This document shows positions 6,845 to 16,900 of a stretch of DNA of 37,590 bases, one piece after another. How positions within the stretch are numbered: position 1 is the stretch's first letter; every line of letters starts with the position of its first letter. The stretch is from a virus. The stretch is taken from positions 1 through 37,590 of IMG/VR virus record IMGVR_UViG_3300020159_001144; one strand, 5' to 3'. Position numbers and translations under genes: made by a program. The notes beneath the pieces are model-generated. The model did no database searches and was not told the origin of the DNA. It saw only the letters and a list, made by a program, of their open reading frames with translations.

Positions 6845-8773
6845 ATGGCGGCACTTAACATTTCAAATAGAGCAAAAGATTTTGCATATAGGAAAAAATA
6901 CAATGATTTCTTTTCTCAAGTAGTTAGTGATAATCCTGGTATTAATACTAACCAATCTTCGGTTAAACAAGAAATTGATAACCAATATAACGCCCTTAGT
7001 AGTAAAGAACCAACTCAAAGTGGTAGTGGTGCGAGCACAACCACACCAACAACAGATGGTGGAATTGTTGGTGGAATTTCAGCGGGATTAAAGGCTATGG
7101 GTAGTACATCTACTCGATATGAACAAGGTGAAAATTTTGGAGTTCAATCCGGATTAAACGCATTATTTGATTCAACAACGGGAAAATTAAAAACAACCGA
7201 GGAAATATTCAAAGGTATTAGAAGTACCATAGGTGAAGGAATTGTCCTTCAACTAAAACAACAGTCAGAGTTACAAGAAAAAATCAATACAGATACTGCA
7301 ATGACCGGACAATTGTCCGAGGATTTTAGAAGCTCAATTACCGAATCATATCCAAGTGCAATTAGATTAGGTATTTCTTTTGAAGAACTAGCTACCGCAA
7401 TTTCTGATATGACAACAGATATGGGTAGGTTTAGACTTTTAAACACCCAAACAATGGTTGATGTTCAAGAAACGGGAAAAGTTTATTTTTCTAATATGAG
7501 AGAGGCTGGATTGGCAGCAAACGCTTTTTCAAATGTTTCGTTAGGTGCTCGTGATTCAATGTTAGCAATACAAGAGGCAGGTAAATCATCTTTAGAGTTA
7601 GGTTTAAACGCTAGAACTACCACGACAACTTTAGTACAAAATATCGATAAACTAAATCAATATGGATTTAAAAACGGTATTAACGGACTTAACAGTATGG
7701 TCCAAAAAGCACAACAATTAAAAATGGATATGCAAAGTGTGTTTACACTTGCAGAGAAAGTTATGGACCCTGAAGGTGCGTTATCATTAGCCGCTAATCT
7801 CCAAGCAATTGGGGGTGTTATGGGTAGTTTTAGCGACCCAATTAAAATGATGTATGATGCAACAAATAATGTTGAAGATTTACAAGATTCATTAATTGGG
7901 GCGGCGGAATCTTTAGCAACATACAATAGTGAACAAGGAAGGTTTGAAGTTACAGGTGCTAATTTAAGAAAGGCACAAGCGATGGCAAAAGAGTTAGGTA
8001 TATCATACTCTGAATTAACAAAACTTTCAGTACAGGCAGCACAAAGAAGTTCGGCTACTGCCGATTTAATGGCCGCGGGTTTATCGTTTAATAACGAAGA
8101 AGATAAGGAATTCTTAACCAATTTAGCCCAAATGAAAGACGGTAAAATGGTTATTGAAGTTCCTAAAAATTTACAAGAAAAGTTAGGTGCTACTGAAGTT
8201 GCTTTAGAAAGTATGTCAGAAGACCAAAAGAAAAACTTATTAGCATATAGAGAAGAATTTAAAGAATTATCAACTGAAGACATTGCAAAAAAACAAGTTA
8301 GTTTAGTTGAGAATATTAATAGAGATGTGAATTTTTTAGCTGCACTTGCTAGAATACAAGCGGGGGGAGTTGGTGAAACAGCCGTAAAGGCGTTAGGTTT
8401 TGACCCGGCTAAAATTATAAAAGAATCAACAAATTTATCAAATAAAGCGGCTGCGGGTATTGAAAAGACGGGAGAATTTTTAAAAGATGGAATTAATAGT
8501 GTTTTAAATGTTGAGGGTAGAAAGAAAGCCGAAAGTAAATCTCAACCTCAAACGTCACTTGGTGATAAAACCGCAGAAGCTGAAAAAGCTAAAGCGGAGG
8601 CTGAAAAAGCTAAGACACAAACTCAACCATCCAACAATCAACCACAAAAAACGGTAAGATTTGAGGTTGTTTCTGATGTTAAAGCAGATGAAATATCGAG
8701 GTCTATTATGAGAAATCCTGAAATGGCTAGTCAATTCTTCGATAAGTGGAACGATTATACCTCAAATCAATAA
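6845..8773 (+). CDS. Tape measure protein (gp29 equivalent)
   Basis: A 642-residue, largely helical protein that would fill the tail tube and set tail length. Residues about 50-75 are Ser/Thr/Gly-rich linker. From about 100 to 540 it is helical and rich in Ala, Gln, Glu, Lys, with a hydrophobic Gly/Ala patch near AANLQAIGGVMGSFSDP (about 317-333). Residues about 577-605 are an Ala/Glu/Lys repeat (AEAEKAKAEAEKAK) and a Gln/Pro linker. The length is close to T4 gp29 (590), so a tail of roughly T4 length is expected. The call rests on composition and on position between tube/chaperone and baseplate hub genes; no specific motif identifies it. It has its own box and is not obviously co-transcribed with the next gene. 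Confidence 0.7.
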   Translation: MAALNISNRAKDFAYRKKYNDFFSQVVSDNPGINTNQSSVKQEIDNQYNALSSKEPTQSGSGASTTTPTTDGGIVGGISAGLKAMGSTSTRYEQGENFGVQSGLNALFDSTTGKLKTTEEIFKGIRSTIGEGIVLQLKQQSELQEKINTDTAMTGQLSEDFRSSITESYPSAIRLGISFEELATAISDMTTDMGRFRLLNTQTMVDVQETGKVYFSNMREAGLAANAFSNVSLGARDSMLAIQEAGKSSLELGLNARTTTTTLVQNIDKLNQYGFKNGINGLNSMVQKAQQLKMDMQSVFTLAEKVMDPEGALSLAANLQAIGGVMGSFSDPIKMMYDATNNVEDLQDSLIGAAESLATYNSEQGRFEVTGANLRKAQAMAKELGISYSELTKLSVQAAQRSSATADLMAAGLSFNNEEDKEFLTNLAQMKDGKMVIEVPKNLQEKLGATEVALESMSEDQKKNLLAYREEFKELSTEDIAKKQVSLVENINRDVNFLAALARIQAGGVGETAVKALGFDPAKIIKESTNLSNKAAAGIEKTGEFLKDGINSVLNVEGRKKAESKSQPQTSLGDKTAEAEKAKAEAEKAKTQTQPSNNQPQKTVRFEVVSDVKADEISRSIMRNPEMASQFFDKWNDYTSNQ

Positions 8774-8793
8774 TTAAATTTTTAACAAACACC

Positions 8794-8801
8794 TATTTAT
8801 A
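8794..8801 (+). promoter_or_regulatory. TATTTATA box for the 1606-aa baseplate gene
   Basis: TATTTATA inside the near-palindrome CCTATTTATAGG, 16 bases before the ATG at 8818. Confidence 0.5.
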
Positions 8802-8817
8802 GGTAAACAAATATATA

Positions 8818-11800
8818 ATGCCAAGCTACGTAGATTTTGATTCAACTAAAAGATTTAGGGATTACATATTAGGTAAGAATCTTTCATCACCTAATGGTCC
8901 ACAAACCTTTAATGCAAGTTCATTTTCAGTTCAAAATCTAAGTGATGTTTCAGTACCTGATTTAGGTAATGTAGAAACAGAAAGAGACCTTAATTTACCA
9001 CAAACTCAAAAATTAAACATATTCAAACCTATTGAATATTTTGTTAGGGAAACTTTAGATAATATCCCAAGAAGAGCTAATTTGGCTTTATATCCGTATT
9101 TTAGAGGAGGACAGAATTACAACATTATTAGTATAATGTCAACAAGTAACTACGATACTGAATCTGAGTTATTTAAATTTGCTGCTAACAATATTAAAAA
9201 TAATCCTAATGGACCTGTTTTTGCAAGAATTCAACAAAATTTATACGCGGCAACAGTTGGTAGAGTAAGAATAATAGATGCGTTACAAGGTAATTCCACA
9301 ACTGCAATAAATTTAATTACGGGTAGAGAACCATTAGTTGAATATAACAACAAGATAACAGTTGCAAAAACATTAGCTGGTAAAGCTGTTGATTTTTTAC
9401 AAACAGTTTCAGGTGTTGAATTTCCTTTTAGTGAAGTACCGGGTGATTATTTAACCAACCCAAGAAATCCTGTAAACGTAAGACCTGTCGCACAGAATGA
9501 AGCACAAGCAATACTGCAAGATGTTACAGGTGCAATTGGTTCGTTGATTGGAATAGAAAGAAGACCAAAGGCATCAAGAAAACCTTCAGATTTATTCATT
9601 GAATATATGGGTGAAGGTCAAAGACAAAGATTATATGATTTATTATCATATTCAAAATATGCACCAAATTACACAACAACCGCAAGGTCTCAACAATCAT
9701 CTAAAGTATTTTCGTTTGTAGATAAAGTTGCTTCAGGTGTTAAAAATCTTTTAGGGTTAGAGGCACCAAAAGGACAAGCGTACATTGGTGACGATAGAGG
9801 TAATGACGTTAAGTACGCAATGAATGATTTTAACGACAGACCTGTAAGAAGTAGTTTTTATCTGTCATCAATGTTTGACCCAATTCAGGCGGGTTTATTT
9901 GAACGTAAAAGAAACATTACTGAAGGTGGACCAATTGCTGGTAAGTTAACTTGGATTAGTCAAAAATCAACAAATAGAATCGGTGCAAATAATAAAGAAT
10001 TTGCAACCGAACAATCACAATACGCGGGAACCCTATCAACAAATTTTAGATTTAGAGATGATTCTATTTTAGGAGTTACACAAGATTTACTTAACACATT
10101 ACCATTTAATGGCGGTGAACAAAAGAGACACGTTGCGAATGTTATTGACCAAACAAGTAGAGTCTTTAGAGATGGTAACGTTACTATGTCAAGAGGTTCT
10201 AATGTGAAGTATGTTAATATGTATTCAGGTGAAGAGAGTGGTGTTGAATATTGTAGAGTATGGACCAAAGATAGGTCACATATGAACTATTCCGACACAA
10301 TGAAAAGAACTGGTCTTATTAGAAAATATAATTCTTCAGTTTTATCAACACCGTACAATTTAAACATATATCCAAATTCAGACGGTAAATCATCATTCGA
10401 TGGTTCAACAAACATCGTTAAAGGTAATGGTGGATTTTATGCTAAGAAATATATGTTCTCAATTGAGAACCTTGCTTGGAAAACATCTAACATACCGGGT
10501 TTTACTTATAATGATTTACCTTATTGTGAAAGAGGACCTAATGGTGGACGTGTTATGTGGTTTCCGCCATATGATTTAAAAGTTAGTGAACAAAATAGTG
10601 CTAAATGGGAAGAGAATACTTTCTTAGGTAGACCTGAACCAATTTACACATATCAAAATACAACAAGAAGTGGTAATGTGTCATTTAAAATTGTTGTTGA
10701 CCACCCAAGTATTTTAAACTTATTAGTTAGAGAACACTTCAAAGGAATGTCCGATGAAGAGGCTGACAATTATATTCACGCGTTTTTTGCGGGTTGTGAA
10801 GATTTGGATTTCTATTCATTGATTAGAAAATACACAACACTTGAACAAAGTGACATTCAGAAAATTCAAGCATACCTATCATATTCAACCGACCCTAAAG
10901 TTATTGAGAAAATTAAAGTAATCACAGACCCTGTTAAGGATTTAAATGTTCCTCAAGTACCTGGTTCTACGCCGACTACCGGAGGCACTTCTGAAAACAA
11001 TACCGCAGGAGGACCGATTGCTAAAAAGTTTATGTTATTTTTCAAAAATGACTTTCCAAAGAAAGATGAAAAAAATGAATTAGATGGTTTAAAATATGGA
11101 GCACTGTATGAATCATATAATAGAAGTCAATATATTGATGAACTAACTCAAGGTTTATTAACAAACGATGATGCGTTATTCAACCCAGGTCACGCTTGGG
11201 GACCAAAGAGTCAAAACGATTATAAAATATTATACGGAGAAGAAAGTAAAACAAGACCTGATAACGCTAAAATTGCAGAACTAACAGGTAAAACAATATC
11301 AGAAATTAATAAAGGTTTTGATACACTTGATGTTACATATAGTGGATTCACACAACAAGTTACTGAACTAAAAGGTTTGTTAAAAGATAAAAAAGTACAA
11401 ACAATAAAATTATCAATTCAAGCATCAACATCTTTCGTTGCTGATGATACGTATAATTTGAAATTATCATACAGAAGAAGTTCAAGTATTATAAAACAAT
11501 TTTTAGAAGGGGTTGCCGGAGAAGGTGCTAAACCTGAAAAATTAAAAGTTAATTGGAAAACATCTGCGGTTAATGAAAAGGACAAAGCAAAGACCGAAAC
11601 TTTAGATGCTATTAGTTTTAGAGATTTAGGTTACGATTATGATGGTGAAATTAGATTTAATTTTATTGCTAATAGAGGTGAACAATTCACCGCACAAGTT
11701 TCTCCCGATAAGAATCTTAATTGCCATAATCTTGAAATAAAAAGTAACCTTAAATTAAAACGTACCGCACCTGTAACATTTTATTGTAGAGAGGCAACTC

Positions 11801-13638
11801 TTGGCGTTGAGTATTCAACAAAACCAGCGGAGAACCCAACACCAACACCTCCACCACCAGGAATTATTCCAAACATTACTATTCCAACGGTAAATGTTAT
11901 ACCGGTTATTGAACAAGGTAAAAAAGAACAACCACCACTTGACGAATTAAAAAGAATTATAATGAAGACTTTGGGTGAATGTTATTACTTCAAACAATTA
12001 GAAGAAACGTCACCCATAGCATTTAGTTCATTAAAAGAAAAATTAAAATATTTTCATCCGGGATTCCACTCAACAACTCCTGAAGGATTAAACGCACGTT
12101 TAACTTTCGTACAACAATGTATTAGACCGGGAGATACAATTCCTATTAAAGGAATAAATGATGAGACGGATTTACCTGCGAGAAATACAACATTCGGACC
12201 ACCACCAATCTGTATTATGAGAATTGGTGATTTTTACCATTCTAAAATTATTATTAGAGATGTAAACATTACATTCGAGAATTCAACTTGGGATTTAAAC
12301 CCCGAAGGAATTGGCATTCAACCAATGATTGCCGACGTAACGCTACAAGTTAGTTTTATTGGCGGTCACGGAATGGAGAAACCTGTTGAAAGATTACAAA
12401 ACGCTTTATCATCAAACTTCTATGCAAATACCGAAGTATACGATTATAGAGCAACTGCAACAGAAGATAGGAGAAAGTTCAATAAAGAAGAACTTGAAAA
12501 ACTATCAGGTATTAGAACACCAAATCCAACAACGTTGGCTCCAATACCTCCAAGTCCTGAAAGTGCAAACAACGTGAGTAGAGGACAATATCTCGGTGAA
12601 ATATCAGGTAAAACCTTAAATTATGATAAATTGATAAAGAATGTGTTTACCTACACAACAATTTATTATGATACCTACGACCAAGCGATTAAAAGTATTA
12701 CTAAAAAATATGGTAATAAAATTGCGAGTGTATTCTTTTCACCAACATATAGAGAAGTTAAAGATTATGTAATTAAAAAGGTTGATAATAGTAACAATGT
12801 TACAGATTTAACTGTACAATTATTTGGACAACACAAAAGTCCTCCAAAATTAACAAACAATACTATTTCAGTATTTAGAATTAAAATGAAGGATAAACTT
12901 GCAAGTACAAATATTACAACGATGTTTGGAATTGACGAAGTTTTAAATAAACCATTAACTGATTATACTGAAACATATTTAAAACCAATTATTGCAGACG
13001 AATTAAACAAAGTATTACAGGAAGCTGCAGAAGATAAAACGGCAATAGAGTTAGAATCTAAGAGAAATCAATTAATTGATAGTTTAGATAAACTTAGTTA
13101 TGTCATTAGTACAACTCACGACGGTAAAATTTTGGAAGGTAATGTATTTTCAGGAGCGACATTCGATTACTCATCACCAACTGGTTTTACCAAAAACAAG
13201 ATTTATAGTCAATATGAAAAATGTGTTGATTATATTCAAAAGTATGACCAAGTAATGTTAGCGGACATTGATAGTTCATTAGTTTTCGGTAGAGAAATGA
13301 CATTAAGTGATGATAACTTTAAAGAATTTGTTAGTTTATTGTTATTTAGTAAAAAACAAGTTCTTTTAGATACACTAACCAAAAAAGATTCCGTAAATTT
13401 TAATGAAGGGGTAATAAAAACTATTGACAAGAAACTAACTAAGTTTTTTGTGGAACCGAAAGTGATAAATGTTAAACTTGGAAAATATCCAGAACCCAAA
13501 AATACAAACAAAGTTGAATTTCAAATTGTTAACGAAGATTTTGTAATCACAGGGGAGGATAAATCTAATTTAATAAAACTACATTCCGCAGATACAAGAT
13601 TAGGGGATAAATTAAACTACTATAGAAAGAAAAAATGA
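8818..13638 (+). CDS. Giant baseplate/hub structural protein with an OmpA-like domain (1606 aa)
   Basis: A very large soluble virion protein between tape measure and gp53-like genes, so part of the central baseplate. Residues about 548-632 (FSIENLAWKT, GRVMWFPPYDL, RSGNVSFKIVVDHPS) and 1134-1197 (ITFENSTWDL, QPMIADVTLQVSF) look like the strands of tube-cap or hub proteins such as gp48/gp54, which end in a similar PM.A.V.L.F strand. Between them, about 735-945, is a segment resembling an OmpA-like peptidoglycan-binding domain: LFFKNDFP, then TIKLSIQAS and YNLKLSYRRSSSI (from about residue 879). A Pro-rich linker (about 1005-1025) follows. It is several times longer than any T4 baseplate cap protein, so it may combine several functions. 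Its last four bases overlap the next gene (ATGA). Confidence 0.6.
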   Translation: MPSYVDFDSTKRFRDYILGKNLSSPNGPQTFNASSFSVQNLSDVSVPDLGNVETERDLNLPQTQKLNIFKPIEYFVRETLDNIPRRANLALYPYFRGGQNYNIISIMSTSNYDTESELFKFAANNIKNNPNGPVFARIQQNLYAATVGRVRIIDALQGNSTTAINLITGREPLVEYNNKITVAKTLAGKAVDFLQTVSGVEFPFSEVPGDYLTNPRNPVNVRPVAQNEAQAILQDVTGAIGSLIGIERRPKASRKPSDLFIEYMGEGQRQRLYDLLSYSKYAPNYTTTARSQQSSKVFSFVDKVASGVKNLLGLEAPKGQAYIGDDRGNDVKYAMNDFNDRPVRSSFYLSSMFDPIQAGLFERKRNITEGGPIAGKLTWISQKSTNRIGANNKEFATEQSQYAGTLSTNFRFRDDSILGVTQDLLNTLPFNGGEQKRHVANVIDQTSRVFRDGNVTMSRGSNVKYVNMYSGEESGVEYCRVWTKDRSHMNYSDTMKRTGLIRKYNSSVLSTPYNLNIYPNSDGKSSFDGSTNIVKGNGGFYAKKYMFSIENLAWKTSNIPGFTYNDLPYCERGPNGGRVMWFPPYDLKVSEQNSAKWEENTFLGRPEPIYTYQNTTRSGNVSFKIVVDHPSILNLLVREHFKGMSDEEADNYIHAFFAGCEDLDFYSLIRKYTTLEQSDIQKIQAYLSYSTDPKVIEKIKVITDPVKDLNVPQVPGSTPTTGGTSENNTAGGPIAKKFMLFFKNDFPKKDEKNELDGLKYGALYESYNRSQYIDELTQGLLTNDDALFNPGHAWGPKSQNDYKILYGEESKTRPDNAKIAELTGKTISEINKGFDTLDVTYSGFTQQVTELKGLLKDKKVQTIKLSIQASTSFVADDTYNLKLSYRRSSSIIKQFLEGVAGEGAKPEKLKVNWKTSAVNEKDKAKTETLDAISFRDLGYDYDGEIRFNFIANRGEQFTAQVSPDKNLNCHNLEIKSNLKLKRTAPVTFYCREATLGVEYSTKPAENPTPTPPPPGIIPNITIPTVNVIPVIEQGKKEQPPLDELKRIIMKTLGECYYFKQLEETSPIAFSSLKEKLKYFHPGFHSTTPEGLNARLTFVQQCIRPGDTIPIKGINDETDLPARNTTFGPPPICIMRIGDFYHSKIIIRDVNITFENSTWDLNPEGIGIQPMIADVTLQVSFIGGHGMEKPVERLQNALSSNFYANTEVYDYRATATEDRRKFNKEELEKLSGIRTPNPTTLAPIPPSPESANNVSRGQYLGEISGKTLNYDKLIKNVFTYTTIYYDTYDQAIKSITKKYGNKIASVFFSPTYREVKDYVIKKVDNSNNVTDLTVQLFGQHKSPPKLTNNTISVFRIKMKDKLASTNITTMFGIDEVLNKPLTDYTETYLKPIIADELNKVLQEAAEDKTAIELESKRNQLIDSLDKLSYVISTTHDGKILEGNVFSGATFDYSSPTGFTKNKIYSQYEKCVDYIQKYDQVMLADIDSSLVFGREMTLSDDNFKEFVSLLLFSKKQVLLDTLTKKDSVNFNEGVIKTIDKKLTKFFVEPKVINVKLGKYPEPKNTNKVEFQIVNEDFVITGEDKSNLIKLHSADTRLGDKLNYYRKKK

Positions 13639-13958
13639 GTAACCAATATTTTGATAGATACCAATATTTTATAGACGACGGTAGTTTTAAGATAGTACCC
13701 GGCATTGAAATACCAATTAAGTCTACGGACAAGTACTTTCAATATAAAAAAGGTAAGGATAGACTTGATAAAGCGTCACAGGAATATTATGGAACACCGT
13801 ATTTTGGTTGGTTAATTATGTTAGCGAATCCAATGGCGGGTAGTGTTGAATTTGAAATTCAAGATAATTTTATAATTAGAGTTCCATTTCCATTAGTAAC
13901 GACTTTACAAGACTATAAAAGAGGAATAGAATTGTATAAGTTATACTATGGCGAGTAA
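13635..13958 (+). CDS. gp53-like baseplate protein with LysM-type fold
   Basis: A 107-residue protein whose segment about 40-85 (DRLDKASQEYYGTPYFGWLIM, then ANP, F.I, IIRVPFP) has the pattern of LysM-like tail proteins: a Leu-Asp helix, a YYG turn, a WxI helix, N, and a final I.IP strand. T4 gp53 (196 residues), a baseplate wedge protein, has such a LysM-like fold, and P2-type gpX proteins are similar. This protein keeps only that core. Its ATG overlaps the previous stop (ATGA), and its end overlaps the next gene by 11 bases, indicating translational coupling with the two giant baseplate proteins. Confidence 0.6.
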   Translation: MSNQYFDRYQYFIDDGSFKIVPGIEIPIKSTDKYFQYKKGKDRLDKASQEYYGTPYFGWLIMLANPMAGSVEFEIQDNFIIRVPFPLVTTLQDYKRGIELYKLYYGE

Positions 13959-16900
13959 AAAAGGAAACACAAACGATATATTAGTTAAGGTCGACCAAAA
14001 CAATTTAATGTACATCGACCCTAATAGTGTTGTGTCTGATGGTCAAGTCTTAACGAGGGAAAGTAAACCTGAAGAACTTGTTATGTATGTTAACTTGGAA
14101 GCGGATTTAATCCCAAGAACTACATTAGTAACAGGTAACGAAGCTAGTACCCTGACCTCAATAGCTAAAGGTACATTTAATTTAATGCGAAATGCAGAAG
14201 GTAGAGACTTCGATTCTAAATGGACCGACGCCTATACTGAGTATGACCAAAAAACAAAAAAAGATAAAGACGGAAATCAAATACCAACCGGCGAGTTCTA
14301 TCAATTTGATAGTACTGCACAAAGTTTTGGTATTGATAGTATAAGTATTCAAATTCAAGGTGTGAATGTTATTCCACAAGTCAATATTAAATTTATTGAT
14401 GTTAGAGGTAAAACATTATTTGAATCACCTGAAAATTCACCATATAAAGCTTTCTTTCATTTACCTTGGCCAATATTTTATTTAACAATAAAAGGTTTTT
14501 ATGGAAAGGCAATTAGATATAGACTTCACTTAGTAAAATTCAACTCAAGGTTTAACTCTGGAAACGGTAACTTCGAAGTTGACACAACTTTTGTTGGTTC
14601 AACATATGCTTACTTAAATGACATCCCATTAGATGGTATTATGGAAGCACCATATATGTTCCCAATCGAAAGTATTAGAGACGGCAAGTTCAATGAGAAA
14701 ACAAAAAAATATGAAAAGGTAGTAAGAAAAACAAGTAGAGGTTTAACAGTATTAAAATCAGTTTACTCTGAATATAGACAAAAAGGTTTATTACCAAAAA
14801 CATTTCCCGATAAAACACTTAGGGAAGTGATAAAAATTGCACAAAGGTTAGAAACCATATTAGAAGAAGAAATTTTTTCAAAAACCGCAGACCCTAAAGT
14901 ATTAAATGGTATTCGTGAATTCGATAACATATTAAAGAACTTTGAAAAGGCTTTAGTTTCTTGGAAGTCAAAAAATTTAAGTGCAGAATTTTTTAGAAAG
15001 GAACCAAATGAAAGTATTGAATGGAACGTACTTTTGGAAAAAAGTAAACCGGCAACCAGTTTAGCCACATTAACAGGTTCAACACCGGGTACATTAGAAC
15101 TCTTGATTAAAACAAATATCCAATCAATGGATAATAATCAGGCGTTTGGTAAAAATAGAGACGTTAAATTATTAAAAGATAAAACGATTAACACAAGAAC
15201 AATTTCAGGTGATGCTTTACTTAACATAAAGAATTTTTATAAAGTTGATGCTAAGATTGGTGTTGATATTAATGGTATGTTACAAACATTATATACCATT
15301 CAAAAAGATTATATCGAAGAAAGAAACAAACTTGAACAACTGATTGAGAAAAAAATGAACGATATCATCAAACGAAGAGATATCGGAATTGGGTTTGAAC
15401 CCACAATTCGAAATGTTGTTGGTTTAATTTTAGCAAATGCGGACACATATATTCGACTATTAAAAGATACACATTACAAAGCATTCCAAGTTGCTGAACA
15501 AAGAAAAGATATTTTAAATTCAGTATCAACGGATAGTGTTGGTGAATCCATATATCCTTGGCCTGAAGTTAAAAAACCTGCAACAGGTAAAAAACAAAAC
15601 GTTTTAGAATATCCGGGTTCATTTGAGATGTCAAAGAAACTACAGAGCTATGATAAGAAATTATGGCCTGAAGTTGATTTTGTTGAAAACTATCACGCAG
15701 TTTCAACAAAGAAAATCGAACCAAACGATTCAAATGAGAATGGTCCTGATTTAATTGATTACACAACTAACAATGATTCTGAATCATTACAGAAACGAGA
15801 CATTAGTATGTTAACATATCTGAATGGTGCAATTCCATATGATGATAAATCAATATCGTCAATTTTATACGAGATATGGGAAAGAGCGACATATGTAACA
15901 ACTATTGATTCATTTAGTAACAATACGATTCAAGAGTTGGCGTTATTGGAATTTGATAACATTAAAAATAGAGTTGCAGAAGATTTTGACGTTATTGAGG
16001 TTTTAAAAACATCAGTAAGAAATACCGAAGAACTAAAAAAATATATGTTAGGTTTTTCCGCATATGAAAGATACCCATATTACGAAGACCAACTCCCAAC
16101 CATTCCTTACATTAGAGAATCTTTGGAGTCTGATTTCAAAATTGAGAAGTATGTACCAAAAAACAAATCATTATCAAACAACAGGTACTACCCTAACTTA
16201 GCTCAAAATTTAATTAATTATATTGGAGAGGAGTATAGAGTAAATCTATACCCATTCAATTCGACAGAATATAGTAATTTCTTATCACCATCTGGTTACA
16301 CAAAAAATCAGATACACCTAAAAGGTATGGTAAGATTAAACACAACCGAAGATTTTATTTCATCACCAATTGAACCCGAAATGTGGGTATGGTCGGATGA
16401 GGTAGAATACGTTATTGACTTATCAGGAAGTACAGGAAGAAATACGAGAAGGGGTAGAAACTTATTTGACAACCACATTAGTTTCGATACGATTGATTAT
16501 CAAGGTGCAAAAACCACCGATTCAAGAATGATGATTAATACTCCGTATTTTCATAAACAATTATATAACGACTATCAAAATAGAAAATCTAAAGGAAGAT
16601 TTGCAGGTTCGGCTTACTTACTTTTAAATCAATTAAATTTTAAAGATTTATCACATACATTAGAGGATAAAGTAAATAAGATTTTACAGGCGGTGTCTCA
16701 CGCACCACAAAGTGGTGTATTGATGTCTTCAATGTTTAGAGAACTTGGGGCGTCACACTATGTTCCGTATCATTTAGTACTAAAATGGGGAGCATTGTAT
16801 CATAGATACAAAAGACACATATTAGAAGGTGTTGATATTTTATCGGGCATTACCGAACCTATTAACACAAGTCTATTTTATGACCTTAATTTAAATAGAA

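Noticed and set aside
7657-8283. Long minus-strand open frame opposite the tape measure gene
   Set aside because: Antisense shadow rich in Ser/Leu/Ala from the reverse of Ala/Gln/Glu codons; no start signals.
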